Shown here piece by piece: positions 17,481 to 26,178 of a stretch of DNA of 64,000 bases. Each line of letters opens with the position of its first letter. Position 1 is the stretch's first letter. The notes beneath the pieces were generated by a model. That model saw only the letters and a program-made list of their open reading frames with translations, had not been told where the DNA came from and ran no database searches. The stretch comes from PWND01 sp964614525 (GTDB lineage Bacteria; Bacteroidota; Bacteroidia; Bacteroidales; UBA7960): NCBI GenBank assembly GCA_964614525.1, contig CAZTPA010000006.1:1-64000 (forward strand), read 5' to 3'. The position numbers and the translations under genes are program-made.

Positions 17481-18047
17481 ATGAAACCTTACATTATTAC
17501 TATTCTTATAATGATTTTTAGTTTATCTGCATGCAACTTCACTAAAGAAGAAAGCAAAACAGAATCAGACAATATTAATCAGCGAGAATATATCATCAGC
17601 AACTTTCTCGACAATATTAAACATTCTTTTTGTGAGAAAACACCTAATATTCAAGATATCAGGCATAAGCAAGACATGATATATGCAGATATAAGTTCAT
17701 TAAAAAACATAAAATGCAGCGATAATGAAATTCGCTTTGAATTTTCTCTCGAAGATGAAGGAAGTTTATCAATAATTTTAACTTCTCTAAAAGATCAATT
17801 AATATTAAAACATGACTTAAGGGACAAAGACCATGCACCTGCTGAGATAACAATGTTTGGAGGATTTGCGGAAACTTCCGAAAACAGCAATAAAATAATA
17901 TTTCCATCACATAGATTTGGCACACAAAGAATGTGGCCGGGATATGAAAACACATCCTGGGAATTAGAATGGAAAGAAGAGCAGAAAAAACTTACCTATA
18001 AAGAATTTAAAAACGGTGAAGAAATGTTAATGCTGTCAGTTTATTAA
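17481..18047 (+). CDS. Hypothetical lipoprotein
   Basis: This 188-residue protein starts with a lipoprotein signal peptide and lipobox LSAC (Cys18). The mature part is hydrophilic and probably beta-rich, with a conserved-looking segment MWPGYENTSWELEWKEE before the end. The residues after Cys are NFTKEES, with acidic residues near the anchor as in some surface-exposed Bacteroidota lipoproteins. I do not recognise the family. It opens a run of three same-strand genes ending with queD, 48 bases before the next gene. Confidence 0.65.
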   Translation: MKPYIITILIMIFSLSACNFTKEESKTESDNINQREYIISNFLDNIKHSFCEKTPNIQDIRHKQDMIYADISSLKNIKCSDNEIRFEFSLEDEGSLSIILTSLKDQLILKHDLRDKDHAPAEITMFGGFAETSENSNKIIFPSHRFGTQRMWPGYENTSWELEWKEEQKKLTYKEFKNGEEMLMLSVY

Positions 18048-18095
18048 TTGGCAATGGAATTGCAAGTATTATTTAGATAATCTTTTAAATCAGAA

Positions 18096-18521
18096 ATGGA
18101 TAAATCACAAAACAAAAAATTTTTAAATAGACCAAAGTTAGATGGTGGAAAAACTGCATTGAAGAATTTTATCAAAGAAAATCTAAAATATCCTAAGGAA
18201 GCTTTAGAAAACAATATTCAGGGAGATGTAATTATCATTTATAAAGTAAACTATAATGGAGAAATAATAAACCCTAAAATAACAAAAGGAATAGGTTATG
18301 GCTGCGACGAAGAAGCTTTAAGGCTGGTATCAATGCTTCAATATGAGGCTGTAAATAATCGTGGAGTTAAAATAACGACTAATAATAAAATCAAAATTCC
18401 ATTCAGAATCAAGGAAGCAAAAAAGACTTCTTTGAATATAAGCTACAAAGAAACTGAGAAGTCTTCTCAAAACACCAATAATGAAGAAAACACATCATAT
18501 AATTACACAATTTCATTTTAA
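18096..18521 (+). CDS. TonB C-terminal-domain protein lacking a membrane anchor
   Basis: The 141 residues contain a TonB C-terminal fold: FIKENLKYPKEALENNIQGDVII, then VNYNGEIINPKITKGIGYGCDEEALRLV, equivalent to the region of TonB that grips outer-membrane receptors. There is no signal peptide and no membrane segment, and an in-frame stop at 18078-18080 rules out an N-terminal extension. The last 35 residues are polar and Ser/Asn-rich. Whether it works in the cytoplasm or is exported in some other way is unknown. It lies two bases before queD. Confidence 0.75.
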   Translation: MDKSQNKKFLNRPKLDGGKTALKNFIKENLKYPKEALENNIQGDVIIIYKVNYNGEIINPKITKGIGYGCDEEALRLVSMLQYEAVNNRGVKITTNNKIKIPFRIKEAKKTSLNISYKETEKSSQNTNNEENTSYNYTISF

Positions 18522-18523
18522 AC

Positions 18524-18982
18524 ATGAACAAGAAACCGATTGTCAGAATAACAAAAGAATTTAGTTTTGAAGCTGCCCATGCCCTTTGTGGCTATGACGG
18601 CTTATGCGAGAGCATACATGGCCATAGTTATAAGTTATTTGTTACAATAATTGGAAATGTCTCCGAAAAACCATCAGACCCAAAATTAGGAATGTTAATG
18701 GATTTTTCCGGATTAAAAAATATAGTGAAAGAAAAAGTTACTGATATTTTTGACCACTCATTAATGATAAAAGAAAGCTCACCCCAAGCAAGTGAGAATT
18801 TTTTTATAAATAATAAATTCAGAGTTATTATTTTAGAATTTCAACCAACCTGCGAAAATCTTGTTGTTTACTTTTCTGAACTAATAAAAAAAGAATTATC
18901 CGGGAACATTAAACTTCACAGTTTACGTTTACATGAAACCGGCACTGCATATGCTGAATGGTTTGCTGAAGATAATAAATAA
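18524..18982 (+). CDS. queD: 6-carboxytetrahydropterin synthase (QueD/PTPS family)
   Basis: This enzyme makes 6-carboxy-5,6,7,8-tetrahydropterin from dihydroneopterin triphosphate, the first committed step to queuosine. In 152 residues it has the zinc ligands His19 (FEAAHAL), His32 and His34 (CESIHGHSY), the catalytic Cys28, the MDFSGLK segment and DHSLM. The end has RLHETGTAYAEW with the substrate-binding Glu. The other queuosine genes are not in the window. Length matches bacterial QueD. Confidence 0.9.
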   Translation: MNKKPIVRITKEFSFEAAHALCGYDGLCESIHGHSYKLFVTIIGNVSEKPSDPKLGMLMDFSGLKNIVKEKVTDIFDHSLMIKESSPQASENFFINNKFRVIILEFQPTCENLVVYFSELIKKELSGNIKLHSLRLHETGTAYAEWFAEDNK

Positions 18983-19013
18983 AAAAAGGTGCACCTTTCG
19001 GTAACACCTTTTT
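18983..19013 (+). terminator. Terminator after queD
   Basis: AAAAAGGTG (18983-18991) pairs with CACCTTTTT (19005-19013). It begins right at the queD stop codon. An inner GGTGCACC palindrome could form an alternative fold. Confidence 0.75.
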
Positions 19014-19191
19014 CCCACAATTAATAACCACAAAAACTAATACACTAAAAAACCAATTTAGAACTTTGGCATTATTTTAATGTAAGCTTGCCTCAGTACA
19101 AAAGTAGACAATATTTTTACAAAAAAAAGCTAAAACACGCGAATTGCTGTTAAATAAAGTTAAACCCTTAAGCAATTCATTATGACAGCTT

Positions 19192-19199
19192 TACCTTTG
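19192..19199 (+). promoter_or_regulatory. Possible promoter of the two-component/xse genes
   Basis: TACCTTTG matches TAnnTTTG and lies 113 bases before the kinase start codon. A clear -33 element was not found. Confidence 0.35.
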
Positions 19200-19311
19200 T
19201 TTTTAAAATTTTGTATTTAGTAAAAAGGGACTAACTTTATACATTTTCTTATTAAGGTTATTTAGATTGACTTATTATTAACAAGAGATGCAAAATCTCA
19301 AATAAAATTAG

Positions 19312-20922
19312 ATGAAGAAAAATATCATTCTTTTAGTTATAATAATAATAACAGTTTCGTTAATTGGTTTAGTTGGCATTCAGCTATATTGGATAAGAAA
19401 TGCAGTTGCAGTTAAGGAAGCTCATTTTGAAAACAATGCCAATGACGCTATTACCAATGCTGTTTACAAATACAACAAAATTGTTTTAGCGCAAAAGCTT
19501 TTGTTAAAAGAAAAGCAAAATCAACAACTAAATTACTTCTTTAATTCCCTTGACTCAATAAACTATGCTCATTTAAATAAAATTTCACAAGATGAAAAGC
19601 ATTATCAAAACAACAGTATAGATCCTAATTTCTTTTATTTTGGCGGTGAATTATACATGCAACTTCAGGATTCTGAAGATAGTTCTGAGATAATAGCTTT
19701 TGATACAGCATTTGTAAACAGAAATTCGTCCGCAACCACACAGGGTTATAATAGATATAGGCAAACGCCTGATGCAAATCAACTTGCATCGCAAAATTAT
19801 ATTGAAAGGAGCAAAATAATCACTGACATTTTAAACGATTTATTTGCCAGTGACCCATCTTTACAGTTAAATGCAGAATTAAATAAATCAATTCTTGATT
19901 CATTAATTAACAATGAGCTGGAAAATACTGGAATCTTTACTGAATATGAATTTGGAGTGTACGATCCAAAAACCAAGAAGCTTACTAATGAAAAAACAGG
20001 AAAATATACTGCTAAGCTTCTTGAAGAAGGTTATGTTTTCAGCCTTTTCCCTAGCACTGTATTTAGAAACCCGGAATACTTGCTGGTTTTTTTCCCATCA
20101 CAAAAAAGATATATTTTAGCTCAAATGAATGTTATGCTGCTGGTTTCCGGCATTTTAATAATTGTAATTATTACATCCTTTGCATATACGATTCTTACTG
20201 TTATTAAACAGAAAAAATTATCAATAATGAAAAATGATTTCATTAACAATATGACTCATGAGTTAAAAACTCCAATATCTACAATATCATTAGCATGCCA
20301 GGCTCTATCAGATAAAGATGTGCAAAAATCTGACAAACTCTATCAGAATTACATCAACATAATTGACGAAGAAAATCAACGACTTGAGACAATGACAGAG
20401 AAAGTATTACAAACTGCTCTGATAGACAAAGGAAAGTTAAAACTCAGCAAGACCTATATTGATATTCATGATATTCTAAACAATGCTATTAATAAAATAG
20501 GCTTACAAGTGGAGCGCTCAAACGGAACTATTATAACAAACTTCATGGCTGAGCGTAGTATGGTAAAAGCTGATTTTGTGCATCTTACCAATGTGTTTTT
20601 CAATTTGCTGGATAATGCGAATAAATACACAGAATCTTCTCCAAAAATAACTGTATCAACACAAAATAATTCTAAGGGAATTTATGTTCATATAAAGGAT
20701 AATGGAATTGGTATAAGCAAAGCCGGTCAACAAAAAGTTTTTGAGAATTTATATAGAATTTCCACAGGTAATGTGCATAATGTAAAAGGTTTCGGGCTAG
20801 GCTTACCATATGTCAAAAACATTATTGATCTACATAATGGAGAAATCTTATTAGAAAGCGAAATAAAAAAAGGGTCGACATTTACAATTTTTGTACCTTT
20901 CGATAATAATTCTAAAAATTAA
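19312..20922 (+). CDS. rprX: Membrane sensor histidine kinase, RprX-like
   Basis: The 536-residue kinase has membrane segments at about 5-27 and 274-298 enclosing a 245-residue periplasmic sensor region with no recognised domain. A HisKA domain follows, with the phosphorylated His316 in MTHELKTPI. The HATPase domain has N box NLLDNANKYTE, DNGIGIS and GFGLGLPYVK. It autophosphorylates and passes phosphate to the regulator encoded 43 bases downstream. Architecture and the partner's sequence resemble the Bacteroides RprX/RprY pair; the name is by resemblance only. Confidence 0.88.
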   Translation: MKKNIILLVIIIITVSLIGLVGIQLYWIRNAVAVKEAHFENNANDAITNAVYKYNKIVLAQKLLLKEKQNQQLNYFFNSLDSINYAHLNKISQDEKHYQNNSIDPNFFYFGGELYMQLQDSEDSSEIIAFDTAFVNRNSSATTQGYNRYRQTPDANQLASQNYIERSKIITDILNDLFASDPSLQLNAELNKSILDSLINNELENTGIFTEYEFGVYDPKTKKLTNEKTGKYTAKLLEEGYVFSLFPSTVFRNPEYLLVFFPSQKRYILAQMNVMLLVSGILIIVIITSFAYTILTVIKQKKLSIMKNDFINNMTHELKTPISTISLACQALSDKDVQKSDKLYQNYINIIDEENQRLETMTEKVLQTALIDKGKLKLSKTYIDIHDILNNAINKIGLQVERSNGTIITNFMAERSMVKADFVHLTNVFFNLLDNANKYTESSPKITVSTQNNSKGIYVHIKDNGIGISKAGQQKVFENLYRISTGNVHNVKGFGLGLPYVKNIIDLHNGEILLESEIKKGSTFTIFVPFDNNSKN

Positions 20923-20965
20923 GTTAAACTAAACAATATAAATACAACACCTAATATAATAAGCT

Positions 20966-21670
20966 ATGGAAAATGAACAAATGAAAATACTATTAGCAGA
21001 GGATGACCCGAATCTGGGAACAATTCTCAAAGCTTACCTTGAAGCAAAAGGTTTTAACGTAAAACTATTTGTGAATGGCGAGGAAGCTTTAAAAGCATAC
21101 TTGAAAGAGCCTTTTGAATTTTGCATCCTTGATGTTATGATGCCTATTAAAGATGGCTTTGCACTTGCTAAAGATATTCGCAAAATTGACAAAAATGTTC
21201 CGATTTTGTTTTTAACTGCTAAAAACATGCAAGAAGACATAATTGAAGGCTTTAAAATTGGCGCTGACGATTATCTTACAAAACCTTTTAGCATGGAAGA
21301 ATTAATGCTTAGAATAACTGCAATAAGCAGAAGAGCAATACCTGCAAGTGAAACTGACAGTAAAAAAACTTTTTATCAAATAGGAAAATATTCATTTGAT
21401 TTTTCTCGTCAGATATTGACTTTTGACGGAGAAGAACAAAAGCTTACTTCCAAAGAATCCAGCCTTTTAAAAATGCTTTGCGACAGAATGAATGATGTTT
21501 TGGACAGATCACTGGCTCTTAAGAGAATTTGGCTTGATGACAATTATTTTAATGCCAGAAGCATGGATGTTTATATTGCAAAACTTAGAAAATACCTAAA
21601 GAAAGACCCTGAAGTAGAATTATTAAATGTGCATGGAAAAGGATTTAAATTAATCGCCAATCAGGATTAG
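20966..21670 (+). CDS. rprY: OmpR-type response regulator, RprY-like
   Basis: The 234 residues comprise a receiver domain with acidic pocket AEDD (11-14), phospho-acceptor Asp56 in ILDVMMP and the switch segment FLTAK and KPFSMEEL. A C-terminal winged helix of OmpR type runs from about residue 135 (YSFDFSRQILTFDG...LTSKE...SMDVYIAKLRKYL). The sequence IGADDYLTKPFSMEEL is strikingly like Bacteroides RprY, a regulator linked to stress responses. It is followed after nine bases by xseA, so the regulator and the nuclease are probably co-transcribed. Confidence 0.9.
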   Translation: MENEQMKILLAEDDPNLGTILKAYLEAKGFNVKLFVNGEEALKAYLKEPFEFCILDVMMPIKDGFALAKDIRKIDKNVPILFLTAKNMQEDIIEGFKIGADDYLTKPFSMEELMLRITAISRRAIPASETDSKKTFYQIGKYSFDFSRQILTFDGEEQKLTSKESSLLKMLCDRMNDVLDRSLALKRIWLDDNYFNARSMDVYIAKLRKYLKKDPEVELLNVHGKGFKLIANQD

Positions 21671-21679
21671 TTCAATAAT

Positions 21680-23068
21680 ATGCATGGCCAAAACAGGAAA
21701 ATTTATACGCTTACAGAACTTGCTGCAAGTTTAAAAAGTATTATTGAAAAAAATTATGCAGCTCTTTATTGGGTTAAAGCTGAAATTGCAAAACTTAATC
21801 ATTACCCCAGAAGTGGGCATGCATATCCTGAACTTGTTGAAAAAGCTGACAATAAATTACTTGCTCAATTTAGAGGTAATATATGGGCATCTGATTATAT
21901 CAATATTAACAATAAATTTATTAAAATTACAGGGGAAGCACTGAAAGACGGAATGCTGATTCTTTGCAAAGTTAGTGTTAGCTTTCATCCGGTGTATGGC
22001 TTATCTTTAACAATTATTGACATAGAGCCTTCTTTCACCCTTGGTGAGATGGCAATACAAAAAGCCAAAACTATTGAAAGATTAAAAAGTGAGAACATTT
22101 TTGATAAAAACAAAACTCTCCCTTTTCCTCTATTGCCTAAAAAAATTGCTGTTATTTCCGTTGAAACAAGTAAAGGCTATAGCGATTATCTTAAAATATT
22201 AAAAAACTACTCTTCAAAATATCAAATATTTAACAAACTTTTTCCTGCCATTTTGCAGGGTGATCAAGCTGTGAAAACCATTTTAAAACAATTGCAAATA
22301 ATCAAAAAATTCCATTCACTATTTGATGCAGTTGCAATAATCAGAGGTGGTGGTGGCGATATTGGCTTGAACTGTTATAACGATTATGAGCTTGCTAGGG
22401 AGATAGCTAATTTTCCTATTCCTGTAATTAGCGGCATAGGTCATGCAACTAATGAAACAGTTACGGAAATGATTTCCTGGACCAACAAAATAACACCAAC
22501 AGATGTTGCGTACTTTTTCCTTGGATGTTTCGAAGAGTTTTTTCAAAGAATCAAAGATGCTAAACAAACTATAGTTTCTTTAAGTGAAAAAACACTGGCA
22601 TTTGAAAAACAACACATTAACCAAACTGTAAAGCTTCTTATTAGTAATACATTGAATACAACTGAAAGAAACAAAAATAATATTGAAGGTCATAAAAAAA
22701 CCTTGAGACATTTTACATCGGCATTTACAAAAACAAATCTCGATTTTCTTAGGGACATTTCTATTAGCATAAATCAGATTCATAATAAAAACATAATTTT
22801 TCAAAATACAATCTTACAGAACATAAATACTGCAATAAAAAATAACGCAATAAATACTTTACGAATAAACTCCGACAAAATAAATTTATTGGAAAATAAT
22901 ATAAAGCTCGTAGATCCGGCTAATGTTTTAAAAAAAGGTTATTCAATAAGTATCATAGATGGAAAGATAGTAAACTCGGTAAAGAACATTTCAAAAGGAC
23001 AAAAATTAATTACAAAATTAACTGACGGTTTCATTGAAAGTGACGTTATTAAAACAAATAAGTTATGA
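21680..23068 (+). CDS. xseA: Exodeoxyribonuclease VII large subunit
   Basis: XseA is the catalytic subunit of the enzyme that degrades single-stranded DNA from both ends to oligonucleotides. The 462 residues begin with an OB-fold DNA-binding domain (YTLTELAASLKSIIE, WVKAEIAKLN). The central nuclease domain includes KKIAVISVETSKGYSDYL, AIIRGGGGDIGLNCYNDYELA and PVISGIGHATNETV, followed by a long coiled-coil region and the C-terminal motif LKKGYSISI. It overlaps xseB by four bases. Confidence 0.93.
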   Translation: MHGQNRKIYTLTELAASLKSIIEKNYAALYWVKAEIAKLNHYPRSGHAYPELVEKADNKLLAQFRGNIWASDYININNKFIKITGEALKDGMLILCKVSVSFHPVYGLSLTIIDIEPSFTLGEMAIQKAKTIERLKSENIFDKNKTLPFPLLPKKIAVISVETSKGYSDYLKILKNYSSKYQIFNKLFPAILQGDQAVKTILKQLQIIKKFHSLFDAVAIIRGGGGDIGLNCYNDYELAREIANFPIPVISGIGHATNETVTEMISWTNKITPTDVAYFFLGCFEEFFQRIKDAKQTIVSLSEKTLAFEKQHINQTVKLLISNTLNTTERNKNNIEGHKKTLRHFTSAFTKTNLDFLRDISISINQIHNKNIIFQNTILQNINTAIKNNAINTLRINSDKINLLENNIKLVDPANVLKKGYSISIIDGKIVNSVKNISKGQKLITKLTDGFIESDVIKTNKL

Positions 23069-23265
23069 CAAAAAATATTTCATACTCTGAAGCGATTAGA
23101 GAACTGGAAAATATAGTCGCAGAAATAGAAACGGAAAACATTTCTATTGATATATTATCAGACAAAGTAAAACGAGCTGCTGAACTGGTAAAGATCTGCA
23201 AAAAAGCTCTCAAAACTACCGATATGGAAGTAAAACAAATTTTAGAAGAACTAAAGGACGAGTAA
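23065..23265 (+). CDS. xseB: Exodeoxyribonuclease VII small subunit
   Basis: A 66-residue helical protein, of normal length for XseB, several copies of which bind the coiled coil of XseA. The family pattern SYSEAIRELENIVAEIE...DILSDKVKRAAELVKICKK is clear. The ATGA overlap with xseA indicates translational coupling. Confidence 0.92.
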   Translation: MTKNISYSEAIRELENIVAEIETENISIDILSDKVKRAAELVKICKKALKTTDMEVKQILEELKDE

Positions 23266-23355
23266 TTTGTGCATATTTATAAGTATATTTTTAATTTTGT
23301 AAATTAATTATCTCAAATCCTCAGTTTTTGTCTTTTATAAAAAATATTATTACAA

Positions 23356-23772
23356 ATGATCAAACAAACAGCTGCTATAATTTGCTTATTATTTTTTTCA
23401 ACTCTCAACATTGCCCAGGACGCAAAAGTTGTCAGTTCAGATGTAGTAGTTCATGATACACTTATAGATTTCTTATTCGAAGCGCACAAAGATGCCAATT
23501 CAAGAAACGGTCATATTGACGGATACCGGGTTCACATATATACAGATTCTGGCATCAGGTCAAAACTACGCACAGACAAGACTAAAGAAGAGTTTGATGA
23601 AAAATATCCGGATATAAATTCGTATATCAGTTATAATGAGCCTAACTACAGGATAAGGGTTGGAGATTTTCGCTCGCGTTTGGATGCAAGCAGATTTTTA
23701 CAGGAAATAAGAAAAGATTATCCGTCAGCATATATTATTCAGGAAAAAATAAATTATCCAATTTTGGATTAA
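23356..23772 (+). CDS. Exported SPOR-domain protein
   Basis: The 138-residue protein has a signal peptide (residues 1-20, ending NIAQ) and a C-terminal SPOR domain from about residue 55: GYRVHIYTDSG, then YNEPNYRIRVGDFRSRLDASRFLQEI. SPOR domains bind peptidoglycan stripped of stem peptides, so a periplasmic role at the division site or cell wall is inferred. It follows xseB after 90 bases and may share its transcript. Confidence 0.85.
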   Translation: MIKQTAAIICLLFFSTLNIAQDAKVVSSDVVVHDTLIDFLFEAHKDANSRNGHIDGYRVHIYTDSGIRSKLRTDKTKEEFDEKYPDINSYISYNEPNYRIRVGDFRSRLDASRFLQEIRKDYPSAYIIQEKINYPILD

Positions 23773-23773
23773 C

Positions 23774-23814
23774 AAAAAAAACGCTTTTAAGAATTACTTA
23801 AAAGCGTTTTTTTT
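23774..23814. terminator. Bidirectional terminator
   Basis: ACGCTTTTAAG (23781-23791) pairs with CTTAAAAGCGT (23797-23807), flanked by A8 and T8. It separates the convergent SPOR gene and fbaA. Confidence 0.9.
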
Positions 23815-23838
23815 GAAACTTTTCTTTACTTAAACAGA

Positions 23839-24918
23839 TTAATTTTTATCCATAGCATTTAGATCTTCAAAGGCAGCTAAAAGCCTGTCTCTCATACTTT
23901 CTTCACCTTTTCTAAGCCATGCTCTTGGGTCATAAAATTTTTTATTTGGTTTATCTTCTCCATCGGGATTGCCAATTTGTCCTTGAAGATATCCTTCGTT
24001 TTTCTGATAAAAGTTCTTCACACCTTCCCAAAAAGTCCACTGCGTATCTGTATCAATGTTCATTTTTACAACACCATATGATATCGCTTCTCTAATCTCT
24101 TCACGGCTTGAGCCTGAACCACCATGAAAAACAAAACTAACAGGCTTTTCTTCAGTATTAAAATTCTCAACAATAAAATCCTGCGAATTTTTTAAAATAA
24201 TCGGCTGCAATTTTACATTTCCAGGTTTGTAAACTCCATGAACATTTCCAAAGGATGCAGCAATAGTAAATTTATCGGAAACACTGCTAAGTTCTTTATA
24301 CATTTTTGAAACTTCTTCCGGCTGTGTATAAAGTCGCGCACTATCGATATCTGTATTGTCAACTCCGTCTTCTTCACCACCGGTAACCCCAAGTTCCACT
24401 TCTAGCGTCATTCCTATTTTTGACATTCTTTCTAAATATTTTTTAGAAATTGCAATATTATCTTCTAAAGTTTCTTCACTTAAATCGAGCATATGAGAAC
24501 TGTATAATGGCTTGCCTGTTTGCTTAAAATGTTCTTCTCCGGCATCTAAAAGGCCATCTATCCATGGCAATAGTTTTTTTGCAGCATGATCGGTATGCAT
24601 AATAACTCTTACTCCATACTCTTTAGCAAGCAAATCAACATGTTTAGCACCTGAAACAGCACCAATAATTGTAGCTCTTTGTTCTTCATTTGAAAGAGAT
24701 TTACCTGCAAAGAACTGTGCTCCGCCATTAGAAAATTGAATAATTACCGGAGAGTTAGCATCACGTGCAGCTTCTAAAACTGCATTCGTTGAGTTTGTTC
24801 CGGTTACATTTACTGCAGGCAATGCATAATTCTGTTGCTTTGCAATTCGAAATATTTCCTGCACATCATCTCCGGTAACTATGCCGGGCTTAATATGTCC
24901 CAAATTTTTTACTGACAT
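23839..24918 (-). CDS. fbaA: Class II fructose-bisphosphate aldolase
   Basis: This zinc enzyme splits fructose 1,6-bisphosphate into dihydroxyacetone phosphate and glyceraldehyde 3-phosphate. The 359 residues are of the class IIA (E. coli FbaA) type. The Zn/catalytic segment MHTDHAAKKLLPW carries Asp110 and His111. GNVHGVYKPGNV and FHGGSGSS supply the other His ligands and the phosphate-binding loop, and NIDTDTQW is the closing motif. It is monocistronic, with a TAAATTTG element about 60 bases upstream. Confidence 0.95.
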   Translation of the reverse strand: MSVKNLGHIKPGIVTGDDVQEIFRIAKQQNYALPAVNVTGTNSTNAVLEAARDANSPVIIQFSNGGAQFFAGKSLSNEEQRATIIGAVSGAKHVDLLAKEYGVRVIMHTDHAAKKLLPWIDGLLDAGEEHFKQTGKPLYSSHMLDLSEETLEDNIAISKKYLERMSKIGMTLEVELGVTGGEEDGVDNTDIDSARLYTQPEEVSKMYKELSSVSDKFTIAASFGNVHGVYKPGNVKLQPIILKNSQDFIVENFNTEEKPVSFVFHGGSGSSREEIREAISYGVVKMNIDTDTQWTFWEGVKNFYQKNEGYLQGQIGNPDGEDKPNKKFYDPRAWLRKGEESMRDRLLAAFEDLNAMDKN

Positions 24919-24974
24919 AATAATTTTGTATTTAATTTATAATTAAGGTTTAATTTGTTTCATTGGAATCGTCA

Positions 24975-24982
24975 CAAATTTA
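24975..24982 (-). promoter_or_regulatory. Promoter of fbaA (-7 element)
   Basis: On the minus strand TAAATTTG (24982-24975) fits TAnnTTTG and gives a leader of about 50 bases. The -33 element is weak. Confidence 0.4.
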
Positions 24983-25074
24983 GTGTTTTTATAAACAATT
25001 AAAAAGAGGTTTTACTGCTTGTATTTTTTTGAAACTCTCAAATAAAAATTAAAACCATTTAGCATTGAAATCAC

Positions 25075-25082
25075 TAACTTTG
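25075..25082 (+). promoter_or_regulatory. Promoter of the coiled-coil lipoprotein gene (-7 element)
   Basis: TAACTTTG matches the consensus exactly, about 80 bases before the ATG at 25164. Confidence 0.45.
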
Positions 25083-25163
25083 CAATCAAATTTATTTATT
25101 CTGTTAATACAACATTCCTTGCTTAAAAAAGTTATATCAAACAAACATAAAACATTAAAAAAA

Positions 25164-26024
25164 ATGAAAAATATATTGATTATCAGTCTGCTTGCTATTG
25201 GGTTAGTCTCCTGCCAGGGAGTTAGCGAAGATGAATACGAAAAAGTTGTAATTGAAAAAGAATTACTGGAAGCTGAAGTCCACGAAAGAGACAGCTCTTT
25301 GAATGAATTTTTCTCAACTCTTAACACAATTGAAACAAATCTTGCAATTATTAAATCCAAGGAAAACATTATTTCCGAAGAAACTTCATATAGTTTAGAA
25401 GGAAGAGAAGACGTCAGAGACAGAATAAATGAGGATATAATATTAATTGGAGAATTGATGGAGAAAAATCGTCAGCTAATTATTGACTTGAATCAAAATC
25501 TCAGAAAATCTAATGCAAAGGTAAAAGAGCTGGAAAATGTGATTGCAAGATTAAGAGAACAGCTTGAAGAAAAAGAAGTTGAAATAATGGTTTTAAAAGA
25601 CCGTCTGGCTGAACTAAATTTTCAGGTTGATATTCTTACTGCTAAAGTAGATAACCTGGAAGAAGAAAAGCGGCTAAAAGACAAGCACATTGCAGAAAAA
25701 ACGGATGAATTAAACACAGCATATTATGCGGTAGGTTCACGAAAAGAGCTTGTCGAAAATGACATTATTACAAGAGAAGGAGGATTTTTAGGAATTGGCA
25801 GAACATCTGTACTTCAATCTGATTTTGATAATTCCTATTTTACAAGAATTGATTTGACAAGAACTCCTGAAATACTAATTATAGGCAAAGATCCAAAGAT
25901 TATAACAGCACATCCGAGTGATTCTTATACTCTAAATCAAGATGCAGATAATTATTATATAAAAATCACTAATTACAACAAGTTTTGGAATGCATCAAAA
26001 TATCTTGTTGTGGTTATAGATTAA
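25164..26024 (+). CDS. Coiled-coil lipoprotein, possibly of the Cbp1-like adhesin family
   Basis: The frame is open further upstream, but the lipoprotein signal peptide fixes the start at ATG 25164 (286 residues; lipobox LVSC, Cys17). After an acidic segment (SEDEYEK), residues about 20-190 are predicted coiled coil (LRKSNAKVKELENVIARLRE and similar). The last 90 residues form a beta-rich domain with FLGIGRTSVLQSDF, SYFTRIDL and a final FWNASKYLVVVID. This layout resembles the Bacteroides lipoproteins grouped with the collagen-binding protein Cbp1; that link is from memory of the C-terminal pattern. Acidic residues just after the lipidated Cys fit surface display. Confidence 0.65.
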   Translation: MKNILIISLLAIGLVSCQGVSEDEYEKVVIEKELLEAEVHERDSSLNEFFSTLNTIETNLAIIKSKENIISEETSYSLEGREDVRDRINEDIILIGELMEKNRQLIIDLNQNLRKSNAKVKELENVIARLREQLEEKEVEIMVLKDRLAELNFQVDILTAKVDNLEEEKRLKDKHIAEKTDELNTAYYAVGSRKELVENDIITREGGFLGIGRTSVLQSDFDNSYFTRIDLTRTPEILIIGKDPKIITAHPSDSYTLNQDADNYYIKITNYNKFWNASKYLVVVID

Positions 26025-26178
26025 TTTTTAATATTTTTGCCAAAATTCTATTATCAAAAATTAAAGAAATAAACGAGTATAGCAATCCATTCTCAAACAA
26101 AGGGATAATTTGAAATGCTGTTTCCTTTGTTTTAAAGGCAAGGCAGACAAGTGACCTATTTAATAAAAAAACAAACAT

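Larger units (their letters stand above)
18983..19311. other. Intergenic region before the sensor kinase gene
   Basis: This 329-base gap starts with the queD terminator. An A/C-rich stretch (about 19014-19055) follows that resembles the one after the hairpin at 7516. Then comes AT-rich sequence with a promoter-like element at 19192-19199. No gene was found in it. Confidence 0.5.

Noticed and set aside
26025..26178. T-box or other leader regulation before asnS
   Set aside because: No T-box sequence (TGGNACCGCG-like) or specifier stem is visible, and T-boxes are not expected in this phylum.
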